A stretch of 64,000 nucleotides of DNA from Lysinibacillus xylanilyticus (GCF_001708185.1 NZ_MDDN01000001.1:248001-312000); one strand, 5' to 3'. Numbered from the stretch's first letter, positions 10,227 to 19,409 are shown. Notes: a model not told the origin generated them from the letters alone. Numbers and translations: made by a program.

Positions 10227-10417
10227 TCCTTAAGCTCTTAAAGAGTGTTTTATTAAAATAGGAAGTAACACATCTTCCTATTGCACCTTTAGCTCCCACT
10301 CATCTCAAAATAAAAAACGAGATAAATCCTTAGTTTACCCCGCTTTGCTACTCTTATACTATTGCTCCCTTAACACTTGAGCTTGCTCTGTATGCTCTTT
10401 GGAACGCTTTTCTTACC

Positions 10418-11161
10418 TCATATTTCATGTATCTCACAATAAAGTCGTTCAGGAAGCTCATCCCAAAAACTCTGTAACGCTTCCTTATACTTAATGAAAT
10501 CTGAATCACTAACGTTCAATACTTGCTCATTTAGCACTGTTCTATAAACTTTTAATAAGTTATTCTCAGTTATTTCAGATTTAAAGAAATCAGGTCTCAG
10601 CTCTTCTAATTCTGTTGCAGAACCACCATCACCATGTTTAATAACATTGGCTAACAATCTCAATTCATTTATATCTGACCATCTCGTCATTTTCTCTAGG
10701 TCTTGTCCAAAATCTGCAAACTCTTCTTTAATAGCATTTATCCCACGTGTACAATAATTTTTAAAATCAATTTCTTGACCTTTCTCATTACATAGCGTTA
10801 CTCCTGAATGTGTAATTTCATCATATAAGAACTTCCTCACTTGTTGTTCCCAAAACTGATACATTGTAGAAATCCACATCAACTGACTATTATACTTAAC
10901 TAAAGAAACAGCTTCATAATATTCCAAGCCTTTTTCAAATGCAGAATCTGCAAAATCAGCTTCATCATGTCTATCAGGGTCAAAATACTGTCCTAACTCT
11001 TCATAATGACTTTGTGCCATCTCATTAGATTCTTCTTCCAAGTTATTAAAAACTAAAGCAACTTTATTAAAGTAAACATCGATGTAATAATCATAAGGTT
11101 TTTGAAATCTTTCACGCAACTTTTGATATAAGTACAACTGTGCTGTTGCCATCATCTCCAC
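10418..11161 (-). CDS. Hypothetical cargo protein, possible HEPN-like helical protein
   Basis: 247 residues, family not recognised. Acidic and predicted mostly helical, without signal peptide or membrane segment. A segment ELRLLANVIKHGDGGS near residue 170 resembles the N-x-x-KHG signature seen in some HEPN-type and abortive-infection proteins; this is inference only. The start could be GTG 11161 or the following ATGs at 11155/11152, all behind AGGTGGAG. It lies alone near the left end of the element, a common position for defence or fitness cargo. Confidence 0.7.
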   Translation of the reverse strand: MEMMATAQLYLYQKLRERFQKPYDYYIDVYFNKVALVFNNLEEESNEMAQSHYEELGQYFDPDRHDEADFADSAFEKGLEYYEAVSLVKYNSQLMWISTMYQFWEQQVRKFLYDEITHSGVTLCNEKGQEIDFKNYCTRGINAIKEEFADFGQDLEKMTRWSDINELRLLANVIKHGDGGSATELEELRPDFFKSEITENNLLKVYRTVLNEQVLNVSDSDFIKYKEALQSFWDELPERLYCEIHEI

Positions 11162-11279
11162 CTACTTTAACATAATTAAGAAGAGAGCCTATTTCAGCTC
11201 TCTCAGTCTTTATTCATTAGTGGCTCACCGCCAAAGTTAACTTATGGAGAGTTGACCCTAACTCAGAAGTTTCACTTGG

Positions 11280-11378
11280 CTAGCGTGTTGGATACGAGCG
11301 GTAATGCTCTCGAACATATTCTAAACGTCCCTTGCGGAAACGCTTATATGGTCTTACCTTTACAGCTTTATGTACCAT
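11280..11378 (-). CDS. 32-residue basic micro-protein
   Basis: A short ORF, MVHKAVKVRPYKRFRKGRLE then YVREHYRSYPTR, preceded by an excellent ribosome site AGGAGGTG with 6-nt spacing. Highly basic (about one third Arg/Lys/His). Short basic proteins with a VRPYKR-like N-terminus occur in Bacillus plasmids and phages, but the function is unknown to me. It stands apart from its neighbours, between the DUF2971 gene and the 247-residue gene. Confidence 0.6.
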   Translation of the reverse strand: MVHKAVKVRPYKRFRKGRLEYVREHYRSYPTR

Positions 11379-11520
11379 GCTAACACCTCCTAATTAGTTA
11401 AGGCGGTGAGTTGCTTTTATTTTACAATTTTATGGTAATGTAGTATATAATACTTTTTTGATATTGCATAGTAATATTAACCGTGTGTCGACAGCTCTGT
11501 ATAAAATAATGATTTTAAAG

Positions 11521-12309
11521 TTACCGAATAAGTAGTGAACTCTTTTGGATTGTGGCTTCAGGATTATACTTTTCAACTAAATCCTCAATTATTGTAATTT
11601 GAGCATATGACGTCTTAGGACCACAAAGTATCTCCATATCCTCAAAGGCTTCTCTAGCTATATGTAAATCTACATATGCTAAATTTTTTCGAACATATAT
11701 CCATTCGTGAACTAAATCCTTAATTTTATTTTCTAATTGAAAGCTCTCTAATTCTCTCATTGAAAACGGAAGTGAATGTATTCGATACCTTAATTCTTTT
11801 TGAAATTCCCATACTTTCCTTTTAAATTTCCCTATCCCACTTCTATTTACGGAAAAACTCAAATTATCGCCATTTTCTACCGAGTTTGTTGCTTGAGGAT
11901 ATAGTAGACTTCTATCGTTTGTGTATGTCACTTCTATAAGTTCTGCTTTATATGGCATAAATATTACATTGTTTTGATTTTGTAATTCTAATAATCCCTT
12001 AGAATATTCAATATCTTCCTTTTGAATATTTTCATCTTTCTCCTTAATTTCCGTATCGAATATATTCCGTTTCATACGAATCCTTACACCCGCCATATTA
12101 GGTGTATATAAGTTCCATAAAGGAATAGATTCTTCGCTTTCAGCAGTCCAACTACTTACGTATGTATATCTTCCAAACTTACCTATATCTGATGTTTCTC
12201 CTTCCTCTAAATCATCCATATTGGCTAAACTTGATAATCTAAACGTTCGGTTTTTTAAAATCAAGGCTAAGGATTCAAGACTTGTGTAATGATAAATATA
12301 ATCAGACAT
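11521..12309 (-). CDS. DUF2971 family protein
   Basis: 262 residues. The N-terminus DYIYHYTSLESLALILKNRTFRLSS and the following SWTAESEESIPLWNLY...GVRI block are the hallmarks of DUF2971, a family often found on mobile elements and in defence neighbourhoods but without a settled biochemical role. No transmembrane segment. The ATG at 12309 follows GGAGG. Base composition is clearly AT-richer than the flanking chromosome. The 470 bp on its promoter side up to the resolvase show no credible gene. Confidence 0.8.
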   Translation of the reverse strand: MSDYIYHYTSLESLALILKNRTFRLSSLANMDDLEEGETSDIGKFGRYTYVSSWTAESEESIPLWNLYTPNMAGVRIRMKRNIFDTEIKEKDENIQKEDIEYSKGLLELQNQNNVIFMPYKAELIEVTYTNDRSLLYPQATNSVENGDNLSFSVNRSGIGKFKRKVWEFQKELRYRIHSLPFSMRELESFQLENKIKDLVHEWIYVRKNLAYVDLHIAREAFEDMEILCGPKTSYAQITIIEDLVEKYNPEATIQKSSLLIR

Positions 12310-12780
12310 AATGCTACCTCCTCTAAAAAAATCAATTCACAATAATATGTTACATGATAATCCAATTTTTACATAATAAAAACATAGCCCATAACACCTC
12401 AAAGGTCTTGTTGCTCTTAGTCATTACAGTTATACCTTCCCTCGTGTCACTTCATTTTCCTTTTGGTGTGCGTGTAGTAGGTAGCCCCGATTCATCATTC
12501 GCCATCATTAAATTATCGGAAAATACCCCCCTCTATTCCCACACTCTGTAGCGTTCCAATCGTCCATCTTACACGCTTCTGACCATCACTGACCAATGTA
12601 TCAACTCGACCTCTAGAGAGAGAGCGAGATAGCCTGCAATCCCCCTCTAGCAAGCCATCTATCACTCTGTACTCGCACTCAAAATAAAACGATGATTTTA
12701 CGGCTTCACGATAGCAACAAACGAAGCGGGTTAAAATCATATAAATCAAGGGATAAATCCCGAAGGATACGTTTAGGTAA

Positions 12781-13350
12781 CTACTGTGATTCCTGTGCTT
12801 TGCGTTTCTTTGCTTCACGTTTTAAGGTACTCATGCTAATTCCTGTTGCTTCTTCAACCTGCGAGAATGAATGAGTTTCTTTCATTTTCATAGCATGGTC
12901 AAGCTGTGCCTTTGTGTATGTAGGCTTACGACCTTCACGATAGTTGGGGTTCTGCTTTGCTATTGCTTTACCTTCCTGTGTACGCTCAACAATCATGTCA
13001 CGCTCGAACTCTGCAAAAGCAAAGAAAACAGTACGAATTAGTTTTGAAGTTGGTCTGTTATCCATGATACCCATATTAAGGATATTCACTCTAACCCCCT
13101 TTTCTATTAGTCCTTTGACCAAATCACTTCCTTGTGAAGCTGAACGAGCAATACGGTCTAACTTAGTAACCATTAGTGTATCGCCTTCCTGTAGCACCTC
13201 TAAAAGCTCATTGAGTTGTGGTCTATCAGTTTTAGTACCTGTAAACTTCTCTTGATATATTTTTGTTGCTCCTTCTTTTTCTAATGCTTGAATCTGCGCT
13301 TCTAGGTCTTGTCCAACTGTTGATACACGAGCATATCCATATACTGTCAT
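12781..13350 (-). CDS. Serine recombinase, resolvase/invertase family
   Basis: Small serine recombinase of 189 residues that cuts and rejoins DNA through a serine. The N-terminal catalytic domain shows [16 protein letters not shown] with nucleophile Ser10, [13 protein letters not shown], and the RT...[13 protein letters not shown] helix. A C-terminal helix-turn-helix follows (about 150-185, [20 protein letters not shown]). The start is ATG 13350 with GAGGAA; upstream codons in frame lack support. Such enzymes resolve plasmid multimers, which fits the plasmid-like element. A candidate binding region lies just upstream. Confidence 0.92.
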   Translation of the reverse strand: MTVYGYARVSTVGQDLEAQIQALEKEGATKIYQEKFTGTKTDRPQLNELLEVLQEGDTLMVTKLDRIARSASQGSDLVKGLIEKGVRVNILNMGIMDNRPTSKLIRTVFFAFAEFERDMIVERTQEGKAIAKQNPNYREGRKPTYTKAQLDHAMKMKETHSFSQVEEATGISMSTLKREAKKRKAQESQ

Positions 13351-13378
13351 TTCAGTTCCTCTTCTCACGTTCACTTGC

Positions 13379-13459
13379 GACACTTAATTATGACACCGTT
13401 TGATACCTTGATGTTACAGCATCGGACTTTCGGTGTCAATACTTAAAAAGTTACGACAC
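13379..13459. promoter_or_regulatory. Candidate resolvase site (res) upstream of the serine recombinase
   Basis: Four GACAC pentamers occur in 81 bp: direct at 13379, 13392 and 13455, and inverted (GTGTC) at 13433. GACACCG and CGGTGTC form an inverted pair. The arrangement between the resolvase and a divergent gene is where res sites usually lie. No exact match to a known res consensus was found. Confidence 0.4.
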
Positions 13460-13536
13460 CTAAAACGATATAAATTACAAATTACAAAACATCCATATTT
13501 GTATATAATTACTGTAATTAAAGGAGGCATCTATCA

Positions 13537-14148
13537 ATGAATCTCAAACATCAGCTATTTAAAATATTCTTTACATTCGAGGTAAAGGAAGCTCATTATC
13601 AACTAAGTTTTATTGGATTATCTTTTGTCATTCTAGGAATTATCCATTCCTTCGATATAGTAACATTAAGTCAAATGACTATAATCGGACTAACTATATC
13701 AGGTATTTTTTTTGTACTTGGTGACTTTTGTCAGCATTTCATAGACAATTATGCATACAACCCGAAAAAAGTTATAGCTTATAAGGATTGCACTCGCATC
13801 CAAAACAGATGGAAAGTTTGTAAATTCTTTTGTCTTTTAATAGCTATTTTGTCACTTATCATAGCACCATACATTAAATTAAATGTATCTGTAGACAAAC
13901 TCGAAGTTTTAAGCACCTCTTTGTCTTTAGTTGCTATTGGATTAACTATATTAAATGTTAGCTTATACAATAATAGAAAACTTGAATCACTTTATGAAGA
14001 CTTAGCAGATTCTTACGCAGAATCACTAAAACTAAAAGCAGAACTAATTGATTTAAAGGCAGATACATCTTTAGAAGAAAATGACTCTAAAAACATATTG
14101 GAGAGTGACAATAATACAAGTCCACCACATGAACGAGGAAATATCTGA
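13537..14148 (+). CDS. Four-helix membrane protein with C-terminal coiled coil
   Basis: 203 residues, family not recognised. Four hydrophobic segments are visible: about 24-41 (LSFIGLSFVILGIIHSF), 48-64, 93-113 (FFCLLIAILSLIIA) and 130-146 (LSLVAIGLTILNV). A soluble C-terminal helix rich in E, K and L follows (about 150-190). AAAGGAGG precedes the ATG and a TATAAT-like hexamer lies about 30 bp upstream. It is divergent from the resolvase and 617 bp upstream of the RelA/SpoT gene on the same strand. Four-helix proteins with a coiled tail occur as membrane effectors in nucleotide-signalling defence systems, but nothing here proves that role. Confidence 0.7.
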   Translation: MNLKHQLFKIFFTFEVKEAHYQLSFIGLSFVILGIIHSFDIVTLSQMTIIGLTISGIFFVLGDFCQHFIDNYAYNPKKVIAYKDCTRIQNRWKVCKFFCLLIAILSLIIAPYIKLNVSVDKLEVLSTSLSLVAIGLTILNVSLYNNRKLESLYEDLADSYAESLKLKAELIDLKADTSLEENDSKNILESDNNTSPPHERGNI

Positions 14149-14765
14149 ACAACTTTTAACTAATTTTACAATTCTTACAAGTGCTTTCACACGCATCGAG
14201 AATCGAAAATATCTATAGTCGTTCATCTCGATTGCATTGAGAGCTGTTTACCGAATAAACACCGACCCTTATTTGCTAAACACCTCATAAGCTCTTCGCA
14301 ACTTCCCAATTACATATCAGCTAAAGGCTCACTATGCTCCATAACAAATTGCCTTTAGTTGCCTCTCCTCATCATTTAGATTCTTTTGTAGCTTCGTAAT
14401 GGTCATTGAAATCGTTACCAATAGAGTTTGTACCCAAACGGTATCATACTCCTCTCGATACTCGCTATCGTAAAGACCCTAGTTCTTCCATGAAATTATC
14501 TATATACCATCACATGCTTTAGATGATGTTACCTTTACCCTTATGTACCGCTTCGATATGGCTTACTATTCAATTTGAGCATTATATAGAAATTTTCCCA
14601 TGAAATGCTGCGCTTTATTGTTGAATAGATTTCTAAGTTACTTAGAGGCTCTCGTGTCGGTTGGAAGTAACAGTCTCATGATTCTGTTACATATGCACCC
14701 TCTTGAAATTCCCTCTATAATGAATTAAAGTTAAATATATCTAAATTCAAAGGAGGCAATTCCTT
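14149..14765. other. 617-bp gap with a decayed ORF fragment
   Basis: No intact gene. On the minus strand (14332-14480) a frame of about 48 codons without a start reads like protein (SEYREEYDTVWVQTLL, then LQKNLNDEERQLKAIC) and ends in TAG. A preceding short frame (MEELGSL) is in another register, as if frameshifted. The remainder, including the promoter region of the RelA/SpoT gene, shows nothing recognisable. Confidence 0.4.
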
Positions 14766-15785
14766 TTGGTTGCAATTGCACTTGATAAAAATAACGACAT
14801 TAAAGCAATAGAAGATGAATATTCACAGCGACTCAACATTTACAAGCAGCTTGCAGATGAAGGAAAACATACATTACAACACGCTCTACTAGAAACAAAC
14901 ATTAAAATACATACCATTCTATCAAGAGTTAAAGAAATAGAATCTTTCTTAGGAAAAGTAAAGAGAAAAGAACTTGAGAAGCCTTTTGAAGAAATAAATG
15001 ACATTGTAGGTATAAGAATTGTTTGTCTATTTTTATCAGATATAGAAAAAATCGAAAAAGTTATAGCTGATAATTTTGAAGTTATTTCAATAGACAATAA
15101 AATCAGCAATATTGAAAATTCGAATATGTTCGGTTACATGTCTGCACATTATATTGTCAAATTCAAGGAAGAGTTCACAGGTCCTAGATATGATTCCATC
15201 AAGAATATGATTTTCGAAATTCAAGTTAGAACAATTTCAATGGATGCTTGGGCAAATATCTCTCATTTCTTAGAGTATAAGAATGAGAATGACATTCCTC
15301 TAGAACTTAAGCGTGACTTTAATGCCCTCAGTGGACTATTCTACGTCGCAGATACTCATTTCGAAATGTTCTATAAACAAAGTCAGACAAACAAACAAAT
15401 TGTTCTAGAAAAAGTAGATGAAATAATTCACAAAAAAGTAGAACACACAATTGAACAACAGCTTAACTTAGATAGTTTAACTGCGTATTTACATACCAAG
15501 TTCCCTGATAGACGAAATGCTAAAAGTGAAGATATTTCTCAATTAATAACAGAGTTGATTGAATGTGACTATAAAACAGTAGAAAGTGTTGATAGAATAG
15601 TCGAAAACAACTTTGAAACTTTTTTAAAATACGAAGAATTGTATCACCCTAATTTCCAATCTTTTTATGCTGATGTTGGTGTCATAAGAATATTGTTCTC
15701 TCTAGCAGATGAAAATTATAGGAAATATTCAAATATGGTTATTAAAAATTATGAAGATTTTGTAAATAAAACAAACAACTCATAA
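14766..15785 (+). CDS. RelA/SpoT-domain nucleotide synthetase with C-terminal extension
   Basis: 339 residues. The synthetase domain of the small alarmone synthetase class occupies about 10-190. It shows ILSRVKEIESFLGK (donor-binding basic patch, 51-64), DIVGIRI (79-85), FGYMSAHY (122-129), and EIQVRTISMDAWA (151-163). The usual Glu of the WAxxEH motif is Ser here (NISHFLEYK), so activity or substrate may differ. No hydrolase (HD) domain is present. Residues 200-339 form an unassigned helical extension. The start is TTG behind a perfect AAAGGAGG. Known relatives make (p)ppGpp or act as toxins (toxSAS) that modify tRNA or make ppApp. A mobile-element copy without a hydrolase suggests a stress or anti-phage role, by inference. 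Confidence 0.85.
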   Translation: MVAIALDKNNDIKAIEDEYSQRLNIYKQLADEGKHTLQHALLETNIKIHTILSRVKEIESFLGKVKRKELEKPFEEINDIVGIRIVCLFLSDIEKIEKVIADNFEVISIDNKISNIENSNMFGYMSAHYIVKFKEEFTGPRYDSIKNMIFEIQVRTISMDAWANISHFLEYKNENDIPLELKRDFNALSGLFYVADTHFEMFYKQSQTNKQIVLEKVDEIIHKKVEHTIEQQLNLDSLTAYLHTKFPDRRNAKSEDISQLITELIECDYKTVESVDRIVENNFETFLKYEELYHPNFQSFYADVGVIRILFSLADENYRKYSNMVIKNYEDFVNKTNNS

Positions 15786-15869
15786 CATTTTAAGGACTTT
15801 TAGCTTTTTTTGCTGTTAAGTCCTTTTATATTTATGCTTATTTTGAACTTAACCTGATTAATACAGGCT

Positions 15870-16493
15870 CTATGCTTCTTTAAAGATTTTAATAAGCCTT
15901 GTACCATTGTTCTCATAAGATAACTCAAAATTGAATCTGTTGAGCTTTGCAACATGCTTGATTTCAGCTAACAGCTTGTGTTTGCTTTTGCGCTTCTTAT
16001 ACTCGTTAATTTTATTAATATCACGCTGAATAGCTTTGAATGACCGCATGAGCATAGCAGAACAACCTACCATTTCATCTAGGTCAACAATGAATAGCAA
16101 GGCTTCCAAACGACTACTAATGATGGCATGAGCTTGTTCATCATTGGAAGCAAATGAACTGAACATGATTTCATCAGTGGCGAAGGATAAACGAGCTTCT
16201 AAGCGATTAGCAAAGGCATAATCAGATTCACCATTACTTGAATTGCTACTGCTTGATTCCTCTCGCTCGTTCCTATCATAGTTAGCTAGTAGTTTTGCAC
16301 CTGCTCTATTAGAATATTTCAACGAGCCTGTATAATCTGTGACTCTATGCTCTAAGTCTGCGAAACGTGTTCCCTTGACATTCAAATGATGTTTGATAAT
16401 CACACTGTTATCTTTATTGCTAAGGAAATCAAAGGCTATATGAGCGTTTTTGACGCACCATTTGTCACAATATAGATTAATGATTTCTAGCAA
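15870..16493 (-). CDS. Hypothetical protein, possibly truncated replication-type protein
   Basis: 207 residues from a TTG start, family not firmly recognised. A segment LLANYDRNERE...YAFANRLEARLSF (about 75-103) resembles the Y-(D/N)-K...R-(F/L)-E-x-R-L core of some plasmid Rep proteins. The frame stays open 23 codons upstream of the TTG to a TGA at 16563-16565, and those codons (ITFHRTFYEADNVGYLLEII) read naturally into the protein but have no good start or ribosome site. N-terminal truncation or an upstream frameshift is therefore possible. Last gene of a minus-strand run below the 254-residue HNH-like gene. The 149-bp gap upstream has no gene. Confidence 0.5.
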   Translation of the reverse strand: MLEIINLYCDKWCVKNAHIAFDFLSNKDNSVIIKHHLNVKGTRFADLEHRVTDYTGSLKYSNRAGAKLLANYDRNEREESSSSNSSNGESDYAFANRLEARLSFATDEIMFSSFASNDEQAHAIISSRLEALLFIVDLDEMVGCSAMLMRSFKAIQRDINKINEYKKRKSKHKLLAEIKHVAKLNRFNFELSYENNGTRLIKIFKEA

Positions 16494-16642
16494 GTAACCA
16501 ACATTATCAGCTTCATAGAACGTTCTGTGAAAGGTTATTCTTGCTGTGTAAGATATTTCCCTTCAACTCGAACGAGATAGCACCTCTCAAAAGAAAGGCG
16601 CTAAAATAATCTAAGAGTTATACTTTTTTCTTGTTACGACTT

Positions 16643-17407
16643 TTACCGCAACTCAATATAGTTTCCCTCTAGAATCTTTGCTATCTGCTTCTTTTCACGT
16701 TCTGCTCGTACTTCGGGTCTCTCGTAAGTGATACCATAAGCTTCACATTGAGCTTTGTATTCTTCTTCACTGTTGGTTGGCTCTAAGGTTTTGACAGGCA
16801 TAGATAGAACTGTTCGATTAGTTGTAGTTACATTACCTTGCTCATCAACCACAAATTCACTATATGGCTTTTTGGTCATATTCTTTACTTTGGTATAACC
16901 TATACCTAAGAATCTCTCTAAAGCTCTATTACTCTCAAACATTTGGAAGCCATTAGTTCCTTGTTCCGCAACCATTAGTGCAATGGGCTTCTTCTTGTCA
17001 TTGTCTGAAAGCTCACGATTTTCTTTTTGAGACTTCATGCGAATGTTGCCACGTTCATAATGTTTTGAAGAGTCAATTCTATCAATCGTTGGCTTTGCGT
17101 CTTCTTTGGCTTTTTCATCTTTTATCTGTTGCATTACCTTTGTTTGCTCTTGCCATTTTTCCCATTCATCAGGTAATTCTGTGATGAAATAGATTGCCAT
17201 ATCTAACGGTGAATCAAATCTAAATTCAATACCTTTATAAGCAGGTTTCTGCTTTGGTGTAGGTCTTGTGTCTTCTTCTCTCTTTAGGCATGAATTAGTA
17301 AGAATACAAGTAGCTTCCTCCTGACTTTCACTAACGTGACCTAATTCTAATAACTCTAGGTAGAGCTTCTCAGCTTGAATTTTTCTTGCGCTTTTGTTTT
17401 TTGTCAT
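16643..17407 (-). CDS. HNH-like phage/plasmid protein
   Basis: 254 residues. The central block PTIDRIDSSKHYERGNIRMK...ENREL (about 105-135) is the second half of an HNH-type endonuclease fold common in phage proteins (DRIDxxxxYxxxNIRWxxxxxN). A long charged linker precedes it, and a basic C-terminal region with EVRAEREKKQIAKILEG ends the protein. I cannot place the zinc cysteines and catalytic His with confidence, so nuclease activity is uncertain. The ATG at 17407 follows GGAG. It lies 21 bp after the stop of the 59-residue gene, so they form one transcript. Confidence 0.65.
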   Translation of the reverse strand: MTKNKSARKIQAEKLYLELLELGHVSESQEEATCILTNSCLKREEDTRPTPKQKPAYKGIEFRFDSPLDMAIYFITELPDEWEKWQEQTKVMQQIKDEKAKEDAKPTIDRIDSSKHYERGNIRMKSQKENRELSDNDKKKPIALMVAEQGTNGFQMFESNRALERFLGIGYTKVKNMTKKPYSEFVVDEQGNVTTTNRTVLSMPVKTLEPTNSEEEYKAQCEAYGITYERPEVRAEREKKQIAKILEGNYIELR

Positions 17408-17428
17408 TGTAATTTCTCCATTCTCTTG

Positions 17429-17608
17429 TTAGATAGTTGTAGTTTCAATTTCAGCATGTTCTACAAACAGGCTAGTTTCCTCCTGTCTGTCACTAATCAA
17501 CGTGATTGCCTCAATCTGTTGGGAATACATTGTTTGAAATAGCTGTAACTCTGTTTCTTTCATTAACAAATCAATTGTTAATGTTACAATTTGCTTTTTC
17601 TCTGTCAT
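17429..17608 (-). CDS. 59-residue protein, unknown
   Basis: A short intact ORF starting MTEKKQIVTLTIDLLMKE and ending HAEIETTTI, with ribosome site GGAGG at 7-nt spacing and a stop 21 bp before the HNH-like gene. Acidic, probably a helix-rich small adaptor; no family recognised. The strong ribosome site and tight spacing argue that it is translated as the first gene of a short operon with the HNH-like protein. Confidence 0.6.
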   Translation of the reverse strand: MTEKKQIVTLTIDLLMKETELQLFQTMYSQQIEAITLISDRQEETSLFVEHAEIETTTI

Positions 17609-17786
17609 TTTTCATCCTCCAATAAGAATATTTGTTTGTGTGTGTGCTTACCTTGATAACCATAATATTCAAAATAATCTTCTATTACTATTCTATTAAT
17701 AAAAAACTTTCGTGGTATAATAGGAGATAGGAGGAGAAGGTAAAAGTAACATAATAATATGTAATTGATTAAATGAGACTACGAAA

Positions 17787-17812
17787 AAGCACACCACCCT
17801 AATGATGTGCTT
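17787..17812 (-). terminator. Terminator-like hairpin downstream of rep
   Basis: AAGCACA/TGTGCTT stem followed on the minus strand by TTTTT. It lies 260 bp past the replication gene, beyond the repeat region. A TATAAT-like hexamer near 17710 on the plus strand could be a separate promoter. Confidence 0.5.
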
Positions 17813-17926
17813 TGCAGATTCTTCGAATCGATTTCAGTATAACTTCACATATACTATTACTAGCATACCTTTACTACTCCATATATACTGTCCCACTCCC
17901 TAGCTGTATAGCTGTTAAGGGCTAGA

Positions 17927-18078
17927 AGTAATAATACATATAAGTGGAATCATCATGTCTATGATTCAACGATTTGAGGTTGCATCACATTCAGATAATC
18001 ATACACATACTACACTACCCACCATACTGCATTTAAAGGCAGGTAGTAATAATACATATAAATAGAATCATCATGTCT
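17927..18078. repeat. Pair of 34-bp direct repeats, iteron-like
   Basis: Copies at 17927-17960 and 18045-18078 match at 32 of 34 positions (core AGTAATAATACATATAA, then GAATCATCATGTCT), spaced 118 bp. The second copy overlaps the last codons of the replication gene. Direct repeats beside rep suggest initiator-binding iterons or the origin. The surrounding 17609-18070 gap has no gene. Confidence 0.6.
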
Positions 18079-19360
18079 CATTCTTGAGTTGTGATTTCAT
18101 TCTACTAATTGTTCGTGGATGCACACTTAGCAGTTCTGCAAGGTCATTGTTCTTCAAATGTGGTTGTTCCAATATTAACCTAGACATAGCATTAAGACGG
18201 TCATTAGCAAGTTTTTTTCTATCAGTTTGATACTCCTCTTTAGGACGTACACCCTTCTCACGTCTCTTAGCTTCCTTACGCTTCTGCTCTCGTTCCTTTT
18301 TGACTTGCTTACTAATAATTGTTGCAAGCTGTCTCTGCTGTTCTAACGTGATATTCAAATCAGCAATCAGTGTAGCATTAGTCATTTTATATGCCACTTG
18401 GTTCACTGAATTTATTGCTCCTCTTATTCTCGTATCAGGCAATGGTTTATAGAACCTTGCGTTGATGCGTTGCAAATTTCGTTCAATCACCTTATCATCC
18501 ATCCCTACTGCTTTACCGCAAATAGCATAGTTGAACAATAAAGTCTTGCGGTTCACTACAGGTTGAATTTCAAGAAGCTTCTCAAAATCTTTCAAACGTG
18601 CTTGATTCAAGCTATATTCTGTCAATAAATGACTAACGGCTTTTTTGTCTCCCTCTTTCTTCTTAGTCTTTGGAGCAACGGCTTCCTCATTTATCACTTT
18701 CGGTTTACTAAGAAGCTCAGGTAAAAGAAACTCCTTCATTTCTCCAATTGAGTAACGAGCATCTCTTAAATACTCTGCTCGTATAATACCACCTGTTTTT
18801 GACGAAATGCTTCCTGCTAAACGAAAAATCTGCGTGACCGATTTCGCTTTACTATCAGAATGAAGGTGTTGGAATCGTTTGTATATTTCGTTCTGCATAT
18901 GCCCCCACAACTTGAGATAATTGTCATACTTCATATACTCCATTAACCAAATAAGCTGTAGACCACGCCCACTGTGAATGATAATATTTGGTGACAATAT
19001 GACTTCATTAGCTATCATTTCATCAATTTGATAACGTGCCTCAATCAAATCAATTTTCGGTTTCGCTTTATAGAAATCTAAATCTGTATAGAGTGCATTA
19101 AGTCTTACACAGTCTTCTGAGACTCTCTTATAGCTCTTAAAAGTGTTTAAGGAAAAATACACATCCTTCCCTAACCATTCACTCTGAGGAATCTCATAAT
19201 AGATTGCTTTACCTATTCTACTCACCATCTTAGGTCGTTCTTCTCTAAGTTGGAATAGTTGGGCAAATCTCTCATTATCTCCATGTACAAATTGAAGTAA
19301 ATCAATAGCAGATATTACATGGGGGTTTGTGTCAAAACAATTGTGGGTAAAGTGATACAT
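18071..19360 (-). CDS. Plasmid-type replication protein with primase-polymerase-like motifs
   Basis: 429 residues. The N-terminal half carries a pattern of archaeo-eukaryotic primase (PrimPol) domains: acidic LYTDLDFYK (91-98), SGRGLQLIWLM (130-140, the sGrGh/H motif region), and then HSDSKAKSVTQIFRLAGS (167-183). A middle helical region (260-330) and a long basic KEREQKRKEAKRREK stretch follow. The C-terminus is a helix-turn-helix (about 400-425, NNDLAELLSVHPRTISRMKS). Together this suggests a plasmid replication initiator/primase. It is expressed from its own promoter through a 230-nt leader with a terminator hairpin, and is followed by iteron-like repeats. The family assignment is inferred from motifs only. 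Confidence 0.72.
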   Translation of the reverse strand: MYHFTHNCFDTNPHVISAIDLLQFVHGDNERFAQLFQLREERPKMVSRIGKAIYYEIPQSEWLGKDVYFSLNTFKSYKRVSEDCVRLNALYTDLDFYKAKPKIDLIEARYQIDEMIANEVILSPNIIIHSGRGLQLIWLMEYMKYDNYLKLWGHMQNEIYKRFQHLHSDSKAKSVTQIFRLAGSISSKTGGIIRAEYLRDARYSIGEMKEFLLPELLSKPKVINEEAVAPKTKKKEGDKKAVSHLLTEYSLNQARLKDFEKLLEIQPVVNRKTLLFNYAICGKAVGMDDKVIERNLQRINARFYKPLPDTRIRGAINSVNQVAYKMTNATLIADLNITLEQQRQLATIISKQVKKEREQKRKEAKRREKGVRPKEEYQTDRKKLANDRLNAMSRLILEQPHLKNNDLAELLSVHPRTISRMKSQLKNET

Positions 19361-19409
19361 TATAATTTCTTCCTTTTCCTAATTAGTTTATTAGGTACTC
19401 GGAGCCAAC

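Noticed and set aside
12354-12551. 65-codon plus-strand ORF with a hydrophobic segment
   Set aside because: Poor start context, no homology, ends in low-confidence sequence; might be a peptide but cannot be supported.
12513-12818. Minus-strand ORF of 101 codons overlapping the 3' end of the resolvase
   Set aside because: No ribosome site, no family match, Cys/Arg-rich composition typical of a shadow frame; overlaps the real resolvase gene end.
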